A DNA stretch of 64,000 nt, from contig NZ_HE978642.1 in NCBI RefSeq assembly GCF_000312125.1, positions 446,118 to 510,117 of the forward strand, in the 5' to 3' direction. The position numbers were made by a program, and so were the translations under genes. The notes under the pieces were generated by a model. It did not search any database, was not told the origin of the DNA, and saw only the letters and a list, made by a program, of their open reading frames with translations. Positions 15,706-25,381 of this stretch are shown here, piece after piece; the stretch's first letter is position 1; each line of letters begins with the position of its first letter. This DNA is from Timonella senegalensis JC301 (lineage in GTDB: Bacteria > Actinomycetota > Actinomycetes > Actinomycetales > Cellulomonadaceae).

Positions 15706-17544
15706 ATGAACGCAATACCCCACCCCCATATGCCCGACCTCGTTTCTGCTGTGCGCCCGCGCACGGGAGTCCTGTGGGTCCCGGATTGGCCCGTCCTTGT
15801 GGCGAGCGCGGTCGCGGGCCTTGAGGATGCCGTGCCCATAGTCATTGCGGCAAATAGGCGGGTGCGTGTTGCCTCCGGGTATGCGCGCGCCCAGGGAGTC
15901 CGTGCGCAGATGAGCCTGCGGGCGGCCCAAGAGCTGTGCCCGGACGTGCACGTGCTCGAGAGCAATGAGGCGAGCGAGGCGCGAGAGTTCGAGTACGTGG
16001 CACAGGTCGTGGAAAGGGTTGTGCCCACGCTCGACATCATCCGGCCGGGGCTCCTTACTTTTGGCGCGCAGGGGCCCACACGATACTTCGGCTCCGAGGA
16101 CGCCCTGACCGAGGCGCTCATCAACCAGGTGAGTGGATCCGTGCAGGTGGAAGCCCATGTGGGGTTCGCTGAAGGGCTGCTCGCGGCGATCCTGTCCGCA
16201 CGCACAATGCTGTATGTTCCGCCCGGGTCGAGTCCAGACTTCTTGGCCGCACGCCCTCTCGCGGATGTCCTGTATGCCACCACGACCTCGGCCCAGCGGC
16301 GCGCGCTTCACGAGCTGATCGGCCTGTGGGACCGGCTGGGTATCCGCACCTTTGGACAGTTCGCCCGGTTGCCGCGCAGCCACGTGCAGACGCGCTTTGG
16401 CGAGGCCGGGGTCTGGGTCCACGACCTTGCCAGCGGGAGAGACAGTCACGTAGCGCAGGCAGCCGCACACCGCCCAGACATCGAGGCGCACGTAGTACTT
16501 GACACACCCGCAACACGGGTCGATGAGGCGGCCTTCTATGCGCGCTCGTTGGCGCAGACAGTGCACGATTCGCTCGTGGAGCAGTCAGCCACGTGCAACC
16601 GCATCCTGGTTGCAGCACACCTCAGCGACGGCAGTATCCTGCAGCGCAGTTGGCGCACCGATGAGGGTGCACTTGGTGCGATGAGTCCCGCGCGGCTCAC
16701 CCAGCGGGTGCGCTGGCAACTGGAGGGGTGGCTCACCAACAGCGCGCTCCTCGAGCGGGCACGCCGGATAGCAGAGGGCGCGGGAAAGGCAGGGAGCAGG
16801 GCTGAGGGTGGGCTCGGTGCCGGGTCTGGTACGGGGCCGGCCGTTGGCGCCGGGGTGGGGTCAGGTGCGAAGGTACGTCCGGCCGGCGGGATGGAGCGCC
16901 TGAGCGATCAGGTCGAGCGAGACTGGGCCCTCGACGACACCCGGCCGGTTGAACTGACTGCCTTGACGCTCAGTGCGCTGGACGTCATCGGGGCCGCGAC
17001 CCACCAGGAAGCGCTGTGGGGGACAAGCCGCGGGGGAGACCTCAGGGCGCTGCGCGCCGTGGAGCGCGCGGTGAGCCTTGTTGGGCCGCAGCGCGTCCAC
17101 GCGCTCTCGTTCGTGGGAGGGCGTACCTACAAGCAGCGCATTCGCGCCGTGAACTGGGACGACCGTGCAGATGGGGAGCCCCAAGAAGAGGCGAGCGAGG
17201 AGGGCATGCGCCTCGACGCGCTGCCGAGCCCCGGCCCAACGATCATCTACGAGCCCGCGATACCCGTTTCTGTGCTCGACCCCGCAGGGCGCCCCGTCCG
17301 GTTCAACAACAGGCTGATCATGTCGAGCCCGCCGTATCGGCTGGTGCGCCCACGAGCCGACGGCAAAGGCACGGACACAATCGCGATCGGACAGTGGGCC
17401 GGACCGTGGCCCATCACGACCCTGTGGTGGCAAAGCGAGCCGCAGCACGAGATCTACCTGCAGCTGATCCCGGAACACGAGGCCCCAGCGCTGCTTGTGG
17501 TGTACCGGGACGGGGGCTGGGAATGCGAGGGCACCTACGACTAG
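15706..17544 (+). CDS. imuB: ImuB, catalytically degenerate Y-family polymerase adaptor
   Basis: A Y-family polymerase-like protein of 612 aa. It begins TGVLWVPDWPVLVAS, where active Y-family enzymes carry their first catalytic acid, so the usual triad appears lost, as in known ImuB. The palm/fingers continue to YFGSEDAL and the little-finger region. A Gly-rich linker (about residues 355-385) precedes QEALWG (from residue 434), at the place where mycobacterial ImuB has its beta-clamp motif. ImuB bridges the clamp, DnaE2 and ImuA'. The start is not certain: the ATG at 15730 is also possible. Confidence 0.87.
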   Translation: MNAIPHPHMPDLVSAVRPRTGVLWVPDWPVLVASAVAGLEDAVPIVIAANRRVRVASGYARAQGVRAQMSLRAAQELCPDVHVLESNEASEAREFEYVAQVVERVVPTLDIIRPGLLTFGAQGPTRYFGSEDALTEALINQVSGSVQVEAHVGFAEGLLAAILSARTMLYVPPGSSPDFLAARPLADVLYATTTSAQRRALHELIGLWDRLGIRTFGQFARLPRSHVQTRFGEAGVWVHDLASGRDSHVAQAAAHRPDIEAHVVLDTPATRVDEAAFYARSLAQTVHDSLVEQSATCNRILVAAHLSDGSILQRSWRTDEGALGAMSPARLTQRVRWQLEGWLTNSALLERARRIAEGAGKAGSRAEGGLGAGSGTGPAVGAGVGSGAKVRPAGGMERLSDQVERDWALDDTRPVELTALTLSALDVIGAATHQEALWGTSRGGDLRALRAVERAVSLVGPQRVHALSFVGGRTYKQRIRAVNWDDRADGEPQEEASEEGMRLDALPSPGPTIIYEPAIPVSVLDPAGRPVRFNNRLIMSSPPYRLVRPRADGKGTDTIAIGQWAGPWPITTLWWQSEPQHEIYLQLIPEHEAPALLVVYRDGGWECEGTYD

Positions 17545-17642
17545 GTCCACTCCGGTGGGTGCGTACTGAGTGACACGTGGTGGGTTGCTGCAAGATGCGC
17601 AGCCTAGACGCGAAATGGGATGTGCGAACACGAAACATGAAG

Positions 17643-17670
17643 CACGAGACGCGAGACACGAGACGCGAGA
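17643..17670. repeat. Tandem 14-bp repeat upstream of dnaE2
   Basis: CACGAGACGCGAGA occurs twice head to tail (17643-17656 and 17657-17670) in a purine-rich leader between imuB and the dnaE2 start. It is in an open frame but ahead of the most plausible GTG start. Confidence 0.85.
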
Positions 17671-17699
17671 TGAGAAGCGGGATCGGGAAAGGAAGGAAC

Positions 17700-20600
17700 G
17701 TGAGTGAAGGACTGACATATGGGGAACTGCACGCCCACTCTGCGTTTAGCTTCCTTGACGGAGCGAGCGAACCGGAGGAGCTCGCGGCGGAAGCCGCACG
17801 ATTGGGGTTGTCGTCGCTCGCGCTGACAGACCACGACGGGCTCTATGGTGTGGTGCGCTTCGCGCAAGCCGCCAAGCAGCTGGGACTCGCCACGAGCTTC
17901 GGAGCCGAACTGCACCTGCCCACAACTGCGGGCAGGCTCGACGAGCCCACAGGGGTTCCTGATCCTGCTGCGGACCACCTCGTAGCCGTAGCGCGTGGAG
18001 CAGACGGGTATCGCGCCCTGTCCTCCGCGATCGCCCGAGCGCACCTCGACGCGGGGAAGAAGGGGCTCGCCAACTACACCCTAGAGGGACTCGGCCGGGC
18101 AGCCGCAGGTACATGGCTCGTACTCACGGGCTGTCGCAAGGGGAGGGTGCGCAGGCTCGTGGACGCCGGCGACTTGGATGGTGCGTACGACTACGCGAGC
18201 CAGCTCGTAGAGGTGTTTGGTAAGGAAAACGTGGCAGTCGAAACCACGTGGGGTGCGCATGCCCTCGACTTCGAGCGTGCAGAGAAGCTTGCCCAGGTAG
18301 CACGGCGGGCTGGTCTGCCACTCGTGGCCACCACGAACGCACACTATGCAAACCCGCGGGGCACGCGGCTTGCCCAGACGCTCTCGTCAATCCGCGCTAA
18401 CCGTTCACTTGACTCCATGGAGCCGTGGCTTGAGGCGACCTCCACCCGTCATCTGCGTTCGGATGAGGAAATGCGGTACTTGCACAGGGCCCACCCCTAC
18501 GCTGTAGACAACGCCGCGAGGCTCGCCGCGCAGACCACGTTCGACTTTGCGCTCGTGGCACCCAACCTGCCGCCATACCCCGTCCCGGCAGGCCATACGG
18601 AAAGCACCTGGCTGCGTGAACTCACCTACGCTGGGGCGCTCGAACGCTATGGCTCCCGCGAGGCAGAACGTGTTGCTGGAGCGTGGGACAAGATCGACCA
18701 CGAGCTGCGCATCATTGAGGACCTAGGGTTTCCGGGATACTTCCTGATCGTCTACGACATCGTGGACTTCTGCAGGCGCAGCAGCATCCTTGCACAGGGT
18801 AGGGGATCGGCGGCGAACTCTGCCGTCTGCTATGCGCTGGGGATCACCGCGGTGGACGCCGTGCATCATGGGCTGCTGTTCGAGAGGTTTCTTGCTCCCG
18901 AGCGTGACGGCCCACCCGACATCGACGTGGACATCGAATCGCGCCGTCGCGAGGAGGTCATCCAGTACGTGTACAAGCGCTACGACCGCGAGCACGCCGC
19001 CCAGGTGGCCAACGTCATCACCTACCGCAACAGGTCCGCCGTGCGGGACGCGGCCAAAGCCCTCGGCTTCGACACCGGCCAGCAAGACGCCTGGTCAAAG
19101 GGTATTGACCGGTGGGGAAACCTCACGGATGACCGTAACTCCAGCAGCACCCCTGACCCTGAGCGAGCTGCCGGGCGTCCGGAGGTGGACGATACCGCGC
19201 GCCGCGATGGATTTTCCCCCACAGGCTCCGAGTTGGCGAGCTTTCCGCAGGATGGTCGCGGGGAGATCCCGGAGGCAGTCGTGGTGTTGGCCGAGCAGCT
19301 ACGCAGGCTGCCGCGTCACCTGGGAATCCACTCGGGCGGAATGGTCCTGTGTGATCGTCCAGTAACGGAGGTGTGCCCCGTGGAGTGGGCACGAATGGAA
19401 GGGCGCACGGTGCTGCAGTGGGACAAGGAGGACTGCGCGGACGCGGGACTCGTGAAGTTTGACCTGCTGGGGCTCGGCATGTTGACCGCGCTGCGCCTCG
19501 CGTTCGAGCACGTCAAGGAGACGGATGGGCTCGAGCTCGAGCTGCACTCGCTGCCCGCCGACGACCCGTTTGTGTATGAACTGCTGCAGGCAGCAGACAC
19601 AGTGGGCGTGTTTCAGGTGGAATCGCGGGCGCAGATCGCCACGTTGCCTCGGCTCAAACCCAAGGTCTTTTACGACATCGTCATCGAGGTCGCGCTGATC
19701 CGGCCCGGACCCATCCAGGGTGGGTCTGTGCACCCGTACATCAACCGGGCACGCAAGCGGGAAAAGATCGTGTTCGCGCACCCGCTACTAGAGAAGTCGC
19801 TCGCAAAAACCCTCGGCGTCCCGCTGTTCCAGGAACAACTTATGCAGATGGCCATCGACACCGCCAACTTCAGCCCGGCGGAGGCAGACCAACTGCGCCG
19901 CGCCATGGGCTCAAAACGCTCGGCCGAACGCATGGAAGCGCTGCACCACAGGGTCCTCGAAGGGATGTCCGCGAACGGCATCCCGCGCGCCACCGCAGAG
20001 GAGATCTTTGACAAGCTCAAGGCCTTTGCGGACTTCGGTTTCCCCGAGTCCCACGCATTCTCCTTTGCCTACCTTGTGTATGCGAGCAGTTGGCTCAAGG
20101 CCCACCACCCGGCGGCCTTCTACGCAGGACTGCTCGGAGCGCAGCCCATGGGGTTTTACACCCCGCAGTCCCTCATGAACGACGCCCGCAGACACGGGCT
20201 CACGGTCCTGCCACCCTGCGTGAATACCTCCCGGGTACACGCGCACGTGGAACCGCTGGCGGACGCGGCACCCCATGGAGCCGTGGACACCCGACCCGTT
20301 CCCGACCGGGAGATCCTCAATTCGACGGACACGTTCGTGACAAAGCCAGGCGTGCCCGTTGAACTCCCCACGCATAACGCAATCAGGATCGGGCTCGCGA
20401 GCCTGCGAAATCTTAAGGAGTCGGACGCGGCACGGATCGTCGAGGCACGGGAGGCGGGTCCGTTCACCACGCTGCGAGACTTCCAACGCAGGACCGCGCT
20501 GCGCACCGAACAACTCGAGGCGCTCGCGGCCTCCGGCGCCTTTGACTCGCTGGGTGTGAGCCGCAGGGAGGCACTGTGGGCAGCAGGCGTGCTGACCCAG

Positions 20601-21074
20601 GAGCGCGAGGACACCCTTGAGGGCCTGTCGCTCGGGGTTGAGGCGCCGCTTCTCCCGGACATGACGGTCACCGAAACCGCGGTAGCCGACCAATGGTCGA
20701 GCGGGATCAACCCGCAGATATATCCCACGCAGTTGGTGCGTGCAGAGCTGGACGCGCAAGGGATTCTGAGCGCGCGCCAGGTCAACTCGTGGGAGGACGG
20801 ACGGCGAATCACTGCGGCTGGCGTCATCACCCATCGCCAGAGGCCCGGAACCGCTGCTGGCGTCACGTTTCTTTCGCTTGAAGACGAGACTGGAATCGTC
20901 AACGTGCTCTGTTCAGTTGGCGTGTGGAATAAGTTCCGTAAGGGATTGCGCACTGCAAAGGCGGCCATCATTCGCGGTAGAGTGGAGCACGCTGACGGGG
21001 CGACTAACCTCGTGGCAGAGCACTTCACACCGCTGTCGCTGCGGGTGAAGACTTCGTCACGAGACTTTCAATGA
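17700..21074 (+). CDS. dnaE2: Error-prone DNA polymerase DnaE2
   Basis: A C-family polymerase of 1124 aa, close to the usual DnaE2 length. The N-terminal PHP domain starts at GELHAHSAFSFLDGAS. The palm aspartates are in PPDIDVDIESRRREE and a third lies near LQWDKEDCADAGLVKFDLLGLG. Thumb/fingers (FQEQLMQMAI, RRAMGSKRS), helix-hairpin-helix and C-terminal OB domain follow. It carries out damage-induced mutagenic synthesis with ImuA' and ImuB. The GTG at 17700 has GGAAAGGAAGGA directly upstream; a frame open to 17577 lacks such a site. An Asp/Pro-rich insertion lies at about residues 470-520. Cotranscribed with imuB, 155 bases away. Confidence 0.93.
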   Translation: MSEGLTYGELHAHSAFSFLDGASEPEELAAEAARLGLSSLALTDHDGLYGVVRFAQAAKQLGLATSFGAELHLPTTAGRLDEPTGVPDPAADHLVAVARGADGYRALSSAIARAHLDAGKKGLANYTLEGLGRAAAGTWLVLTGCRKGRVRRLVDAGDLDGAYDYASQLVEVFGKENVAVETTWGAHALDFERAEKLAQVARRAGLPLVATTNAHYANPRGTRLAQTLSSIRANRSLDSMEPWLEATSTRHLRSDEEMRYLHRAHPYAVDNAARLAAQTTFDFALVAPNLPPYPVPAGHTESTWLRELTYAGALERYGSREAERVAGAWDKIDHELRIIEDLGFPGYFLIVYDIVDFCRRSSILAQGRGSAANSAVCYALGITAVDAVHHGLLFERFLAPERDGPPDIDVDIESRRREEVIQYVYKRYDREHAAQVANVITYRNRSAVRDAAKALGFDTGQQDAWSKGIDRWGNLTDDRNSSSTPDPERAAGRPEVDDTARRDGFSPTGSELASFPQDGRGEIPEAVVVLAEQLRRLPRHLGIHSGGMVLCDRPVTEVCPVEWARMEGRTVLQWDKEDCADAGLVKFDLLGLGMLTALRLAFEHVKETDGLELELHSLPADDPFVYELLQAADTVGVFQVESRAQIATLPRLKPKVFYDIVIEVALIRPGPIQGGSVHPYINRARKREKIVFAHPLLEKSLAKTLGVPLFQEQLMQMAIDTANFSPAEADQLRRAMGSKRSAERMEALHHRVLEGMSANGIPRATAEEIFDKLKAFADFGFPESHAFSFAYLVYASSWLKAHHPAAFYAGLLGAQPMGFYTPQSLMNDARRHGLTVLPPCVNTSRVHAHVEPLADAAPHGAVDTRPVPDREILNSTDTFVTKPGVPVELPTHNAIRIGLASLRNLKESDAARIVEAREAGPFTTLRDFQRRTALRTEQLEALAASGAFDSLGVSRREALWAAGVLTQEREDTLEGLSLGVEAPLLPDMTVTETAVADQWSSGINPQIYPTQLVRAELDAQGILSARQVNSWEDGRRITAAGVITHRQRPGTAAGVTFLSLEDETGIVNVLCSVGVWNKFRKGLRTAKAAIIRGRVEHADGATNLVAEHFTPLSLRVKTSSRDFQ

Positions 21075-21127
21075 AAATCACGCCACCCCGCCACACTATG
21101 CTCACAACCCACGAGTAGTCTGGACGA

Positions 21128-23002
21128 ATGCCAGTGCTTGGACCGCTTGTCGCGTACCTGCAAACCCCACGAAGTGCGAATGGACGCCTCGACGTCGCCG
21201 CACTTCGTTCACTTGTAGACTCCGCACTTGATGCGGGCGTCGACTCACTGGCAGTGCTCGGCTCAGTCGGCGGTGCGGCATATATGCCCCGTTCGATGCG
21301 CAAGCGAGTCATCGCCACGGTTGCCGAAACGGCCCAGGAGAAGGTGCCACTCATCGCAGGCATCGGGGCGCTGACAACCGCCGAGGTCCTCCTCAACCTG
21401 CACGAGGCAAGGGCGGCGGGCGCAACCGGAGCGCTCCTGCAGCCCATGTCGTACCACCCACTCCTGACGCATGAGGTCAGCGAGCTCTACCGGGTCGTGG
21501 CAAGCGAGTCTCAGCTTCCGCTGTGGGTCTACAACAACCCGGCCACAACTCGCCACCGCTTCTCTGTGTCCGAACTTGCCGCGATGGCGCAGTTCCCTAA
21601 CGTTGCCGGCTTCAAAGACCGCGCGGCCAGTTCTTCCGAGATCTACCACCGTATGAATGCAATCGCTCACGAGATCGGCGAGGCCCGGGGCAAGGAACTG
21701 GACTGGGGCTTCAGCGGTGAGGACAAGGGGGCAGCGATTCTCACCGCAGGGGCAAGCACGTGGCACTCCGCACTAGCGGGCGTGCTTCCACACGTGTGCG
21801 TCAAGCTCGCGGACTACGCGGTCAAGGGCAAGACCGACCCTGCGAGCGCGCGCCGTGCGCTCGAGATGCAGAGGGCGCTGACCCCGTTGACCGTAGTGAT
21901 GGGCCGTTACGGCTCCATCCGCGTTGCTCACACGATCTCCAGGCTGCGTGGCCTAGACGTTGGAGCCCTTCCCAACCCGCTGCTCGAACTACCTCCAGCA
22001 GCTGTGGGGCTCGTCCGCCTGGCGCTGGCCTCCATCGAACGCTCGCTTGACGCACTCGAGCGCATGCCGCTCGTGGCCGAGGACGTTGAGCCAGGCTCGC
22101 AGGAAGCTGCGCCAGCAGCGTCCACTGCTCCAATCTCCCGCGCACGCATCAAGGGCGTATCCAAGGTAACCAAGCCCGCGGAATCGTCCAAGAGGGCGGC
22201 ACTTCGTTCCCGTTCGCAGCACAACGAGGCGCACGAGTACGCACCCCAGGACGACGCCACGCAGGTTCTGACCGCCACCGGAGACACCCCAGTTCGTACG
22301 TCCTCACGCAGGTCGCATGCCACTGCGACAGTCCCTGCCCCACTACAGGAAAACCCTGCCAAGGGTGGGGCGTCTGCCAAGGGAGGGCCCCGCCGAGTCT
22401 CGTTCAAGGAAGCGATGTCGGCGAGCTCCGCAACCCCAACGTCCGCGGGCTCTGCGGCATCCTCCGAGACCCCGCGGGTCGGAGGCACTGCAGCCACACC
22501 ACAGACAGGTTCAGACGACCTGACCCGAGTAGTGCCGGCGGTAGGAAAACGTGAGGTCGACGAGTCGACTCACAACCGCGCCCAGACCAGGCGCATGCGC
22601 GCCGAAGCGCGCTTCCTTGAAGAAGCCGCGCTCGGGGACCAGGAGACCATGATCTCGGACTTCCCAGGGCCTGTGACTCCGCAGTCTGCAGCAACCGCAC
22701 CGTCTCCACGAAGTGCGCAGTCTGCGAGCTCTTCCCGATCCGTTGCCTCCGCTACATCCACGCGCTCTGCCACGTCCACTACCTCCGCTGTATCCTCGCC
22801 ATCCCCGACCTCGGGGCAGAACGACCTTGGCGCTCGAGGGGCAGCACCCATAGGCGGGGGAGTTGTGCGCAGGAGTGTTCGGGACCGTTCCTCCCACCGT
22901 GGACTTCAAGATGGTTCGAGGGATGCTACCCCGCTGGATGCGGCAAAGCCCGATTCGGGTGAGGTACGCAACTACCGGCCAAGGCGGGCTCAGGCCGACT
23001 GA
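21128..23002 (+). CDS. DapA-superfamily aldolase/lyase-like protein with long disordered C-terminal tail
   Basis: A 624 aa two-part protein. Residues 1 to about 300 form a dihydrodipicolinate synthase-like TIM barrel with Schiff-base Lys in NVAGFKDRA and the Tyr in WVYNNPATT. The usual GTTGE substrate loop is GSVGGA, so it is unlikely to be a true DapA; a related pyruvate aldolase or lyase is possible. Residues about 310-624 are rich in Ala, Ser, Thr, Pro and Arg with no visible fold. The ATG sits 6 bases after TAGTCT (21116-21121), a probable leaderless start independent of dnaE2. The reaction is unknown. Confidence 0.75.
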   Translation: MPVLGPLVAYLQTPRSANGRLDVAALRSLVDSALDAGVDSLAVLGSVGGAAYMPRSMRKRVIATVAETAQEKVPLIAGIGALTTAEVLLNLHEARAAGATGALLQPMSYHPLLTHEVSELYRVVASESQLPLWVYNNPATTRHRFSVSELAAMAQFPNVAGFKDRAASSSEIYHRMNAIAHEIGEARGKELDWGFSGEDKGAAILTAGASTWHSALAGVLPHVCVKLADYAVKGKTDPASARRALEMQRALTPLTVVMGRYGSIRVAHTISRLRGLDVGALPNPLLELPPAAVGLVRLALASIERSLDALERMPLVAEDVEPGSQEAAPAASTAPISRARIKGVSKVTKPAESSKRAALRSRSQHNEAHEYAPQDDATQVLTATGDTPVRTSSRRSHATATVPAPLQENPAKGGASAKGGPRRVSFKEAMSASSATPTSAGSAASSETPRVGGTAATPQTGSDDLTRVVPAVGKREVDESTHNRAQTRRMRAEARFLEEAALGDQETMISDFPGPVTPQSAATAPSPRSAQSASSSRSVASATSTRSATSTTSAVSSPSPTSGQNDLGARGAAPIGGGVVRRSVRDRSSHRGLQDGSRDATPLDAAKPDSGEVRNYRPRRAQAD

Positions 23003-23029
23003 CCGGCCCGAATTAGGTAGGGTCGTAGC

Positions 23030-23845
23030 ATGTCCTACCAAGACCTTGCGGCCCAGTGGCCGGTACCACACGTTGCAGTGGCTGTGATCTCACCGGCCGG
23101 TGTCCTAGGCTCCCTCGGGGATCAGTCCATGGTGTTCCCACTAGCCTCAGTCACTAAGACGCTCGCCGCGTATGCGGTCCTCATCGCGGTTGAGGAGGGT
23201 GGCGTCTCTCTGGATGACCAAGCCGGACCGCAGGGCAGCACCGTGCGACACCTGCTCGCACACGCCGCAGGGTATGAGTTCGATCGTAGGGAAACTAGGG
23301 GAGAACCCGGTGTCCGCCGCATGTACTCGAACGCTGGCTTTGAAGTGCTCGCCGAGTTTGTGGCCCAGCAGACTGGAATCGACTTCAACGACTACGCGCA
23401 CGAGGCGGTGTTCGAACCGCTCGGCATGGCCTCAACTACGCTCGGTACGAGCCCTGCAGCTGGCGGACTTTCGAGCGTTTCGGATCTGTCGCGCTTTGCG
23501 CAGGAACTCCTCGCCCCCACTCTCATTGACTCCTCGACCTGGGCGGACGCCACGAGCGTGCAGTTCCCAGGGATCGACGGTCTACTTCCCGGTTACGGAC
23601 GCCAGAAGCCTAATGACTGGGGCCTCGGGTTCGAGATCCGCGATTCTAAGTCGCCGCACTGGACCGCGCCCAGCGCATCCCCGCGCACATTTGGACACTT
23701 CGGGCAGAGTGGAACATTCTTGTGGGTGGACCCGGATGCACGGCTAGCGTGCGTCGCGCTGACTGACCGCGCATTCGGCGACTGGGCGATTGAAGTGTGG
23801 CCGCCGTTCTCGCAGGCAGTCCTCGACGAGTTCCGCCAGGGTTAA
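23030..23845 (+). CDS. Beta-lactamase-family serine hydrolase
   Basis: A 271 aa protein of the class C beta-lactamase/esterase fold. The nucleophile motif SXXK is SVTK (Ser40, Lys43), the YXN motif is YSN in RRMYSNAGF, and the third motif is GHFGQSGTFLW. It has no signal peptide, so it is probably a cytosolic esterase or peptidase rather than a drug-resistance enzyme. TAGGGT (23018-23023) lies 6 bases before the ATG, so a leaderless mRNA is likely. It converges on the ROK regulator gene. Confidence 0.85.
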   Translation: MSYQDLAAQWPVPHVAVAVISPAGVLGSLGDQSMVFPLASVTKTLAAYAVLIAVEEGGVSLDDQAGPQGSTVRHLLAHAAGYEFDRRETRGEPGVRRMYSNAGFEVLAEFVAQQTGIDFNDYAHEAVFEPLGMASTTLGTSPAAGGLSSVSDLSRFAQELLAPTLIDSSTWADATSVQFPGIDGLLPGYGRQKPNDWGLGFEIRDSKSPHWTAPSASPRTFGHFGQSGTFLWVDPDARLACVALTDRAFGDWAIEVWPPFSQAVLDEFRQG

Positions 23846-23966
23846 GCCGACCCAGCCGGTCCTTGTCCAATTGAGGCATGCTAAGTCGCACCCAGATCAG
23901 CCCAACTTGTACGCAGGTCTTGCGTCAACCGCAAGCGCGACCAAGATCGTCGAAAATCATGTGGGC

Positions 23967-25250
23967 CTAACTGTGGGCCGCCTCCCAGGCGGCCAACCCG
24001 GCCTCATCGAGCGCCAGGTCGAGCGCTAGTAGCGCCGCGCCAAGCGCGGCCGCATCCCGCCCGCACCGCGCATATTCCACCGCGGGCAGCTCGAACTGTC
24101 GTGCGGTCATCAGGTGCGTTTCGAACGACAGGGAGAACGCATCCTCGTGGGCGCCGTGGAGTGGGGCAGCAAGCCCGCCGAACACGAGGGCGTCCGGTGC
24201 GAGCGCGTTGACGAGTGCTGCCACGCCGCGCCCGAGTCGCCAGGCGGCATCGCGGACAACCTTTGCCTCCTGCCGGTTGCGGACGGAGCGGAGCTCCTCC
24301 AGGTCTTCGTCCACGCCGCCAATTGTCACCGCCGCGCGGTGCTCTCGCTGCCTTATGGACTGGGTCCTTGCAAGCAAATCGGCAAAGTAGGCAGTGGGGT
24401 TGTCGGGCTCCGGGTCTCCGAGCCGAGCCGCCAAGCCATAGCCGCTGACGCTCGTGCCCCAGCACCCCCTTGATCCGCACTTGCAGGAGGTCGTGTCGTC
24501 TCCGAGCGGCATGTGCCCAAACTCGCCCGAGGATCCCGTGGCGCCAAGCATCGTGCGTCCATCCACTATGAGGGAGCCACCCATGTTCTCGCCGATCTCG
24601 AGGTACAACACGGAGCGCGCGCCCGGGAGTTCGCTGTGTAACCGTTCGGCCTCGATGATGCCGGCGAGTGTGGCGTTGTTTTCGACGATGACACGCAGGT
24701 CCGCAACTGAGTCTAGGACTGGCCCAAAATCGATATGGTCCCAGCCGAGCGAGAAGGGTTCGGCGTACCGTCCGGCGCGGACGGTCGCGGGCACGGAGAT
24801 GACGAGCGCCACGAGGCGCTGCCCATGCTCTGCGCGTAAGCGGCCGACCAGGTCGTGCGCGTCCGACAAGAACTCATCGGAACGGGCGGGCAGCGGGGCA
24901 CTGAACACGGGGCGCAGCTGTGCGGTCACGTCGGCAACCAGCGCCCGCCACCCCGTGATGGTCAGTTCTACGATTCCCACGAGCGGACCTGCCGGGTGCG
25001 GCAGGATGATGGGAGAGGGGCGTCCTCGGCCCTGGGGCTCGGACTGGCCCTCGCTGATGAGCTGCGCCCGTCGCATCCGCAGGCTGACCTCGGTCGCGGT
25101 GGAGGTGGACAGGCCTAGTTCGCGCGCGACCTCGGAGCGTTTGATCCCGCCGCGGCGCCGCAGCGTGTGCAGGATGGGAACGCTGCTGGCCCATCGGCCC
25201 TGGCCCTGGCCGGAGTTGGTGGCCGTCCACTGAGACGTCCGCTCGCGCAT
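23967..25250 (-). CDS. ROK-family transcriptional regulator
   Basis: A 427 aa repressor-type ROK protein. The N-terminal winged helix includes RRRGGIKRSEVARELGLSTS. The sugar-kinase-like domain has ENNATLAGIIEAERL, GENMGGSLIVDG and the ROK zinc motif GHMPLGDDTTSCKCGSRGCWG. Family members sense a sugar or sugar phosphate. The ATG at 25250 has GGAGG 10 bases upstream; longer in-frame forms would cover the palindromic operator. It is divergent from an MFS transporter gene 131 bases away, its probable target. The inducer is unknown. Confidence 0.88.
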   Translation of the reverse strand: MRERTSQWTATNSGQGQGRWASSVPILHTLRRRGGIKRSEVARELGLSTSTATEVSLRMRRAQLISEGQSEPQGRGRPSPIILPHPAGPLVGIVELTITGWRALVADVTAQLRPVFSAPLPARSDEFLSDAHDLVGRLRAEHGQRLVALVISVPATVRAGRYAEPFSLGWDHIDFGPVLDSVADLRVIVENNATLAGIIEAERLHSELPGARSVLYLEIGENMGGSLIVDGRTMLGATGSSGEFGHMPLGDDTTSCKCGSRGCWGTSVSGYGLAARLGDPEPDNPTAYFADLLARTQSIRQREHRAAVTIGGVDEDLEELRSVRNRQEAKVVRDAAWRLGRGVAALVNALAPDALVFGGLAAPLHGAHEDAFSLSFETHLMTARQFELPAVEYARCGRDAAALGAALLALDLALDEAGLAAWEAAHS

Positions 25251-25276
25251 GTGTACACGACCTCCACGTGACATAT

Positions 25277-25295
25277 AAACTCGGGAATCGAGTTT
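25277..25295. promoter_or_regulatory. Palindromic operator between ROK and MFS genes
   Basis: AAACTCG and CGAGTTT form perfect 7-base arms around GGAAT. It lies in the divergent control region, flanked by AT-rich DNA (TATAA, TTAATATA), and is the best candidate for the binding site of the ROK regulator. Confidence 0.65.
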
Positions 25296-25381
25296 AATAT
25301 AGTCCCCCTGCTGAGTTCTGTGCACCACGAGGCTCGCACCGCGAGACTCTCCCACGAACAGAGTCTTGCGCAATTCTCACC

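Noticed and set aside
14985-16283. Long open frame of 432 codons on the minus strand
   Set aside because: It is antisense to imuA' and imuB, which have clear motifs and a LexA box; the composition is that of a high-GC shadow frame.
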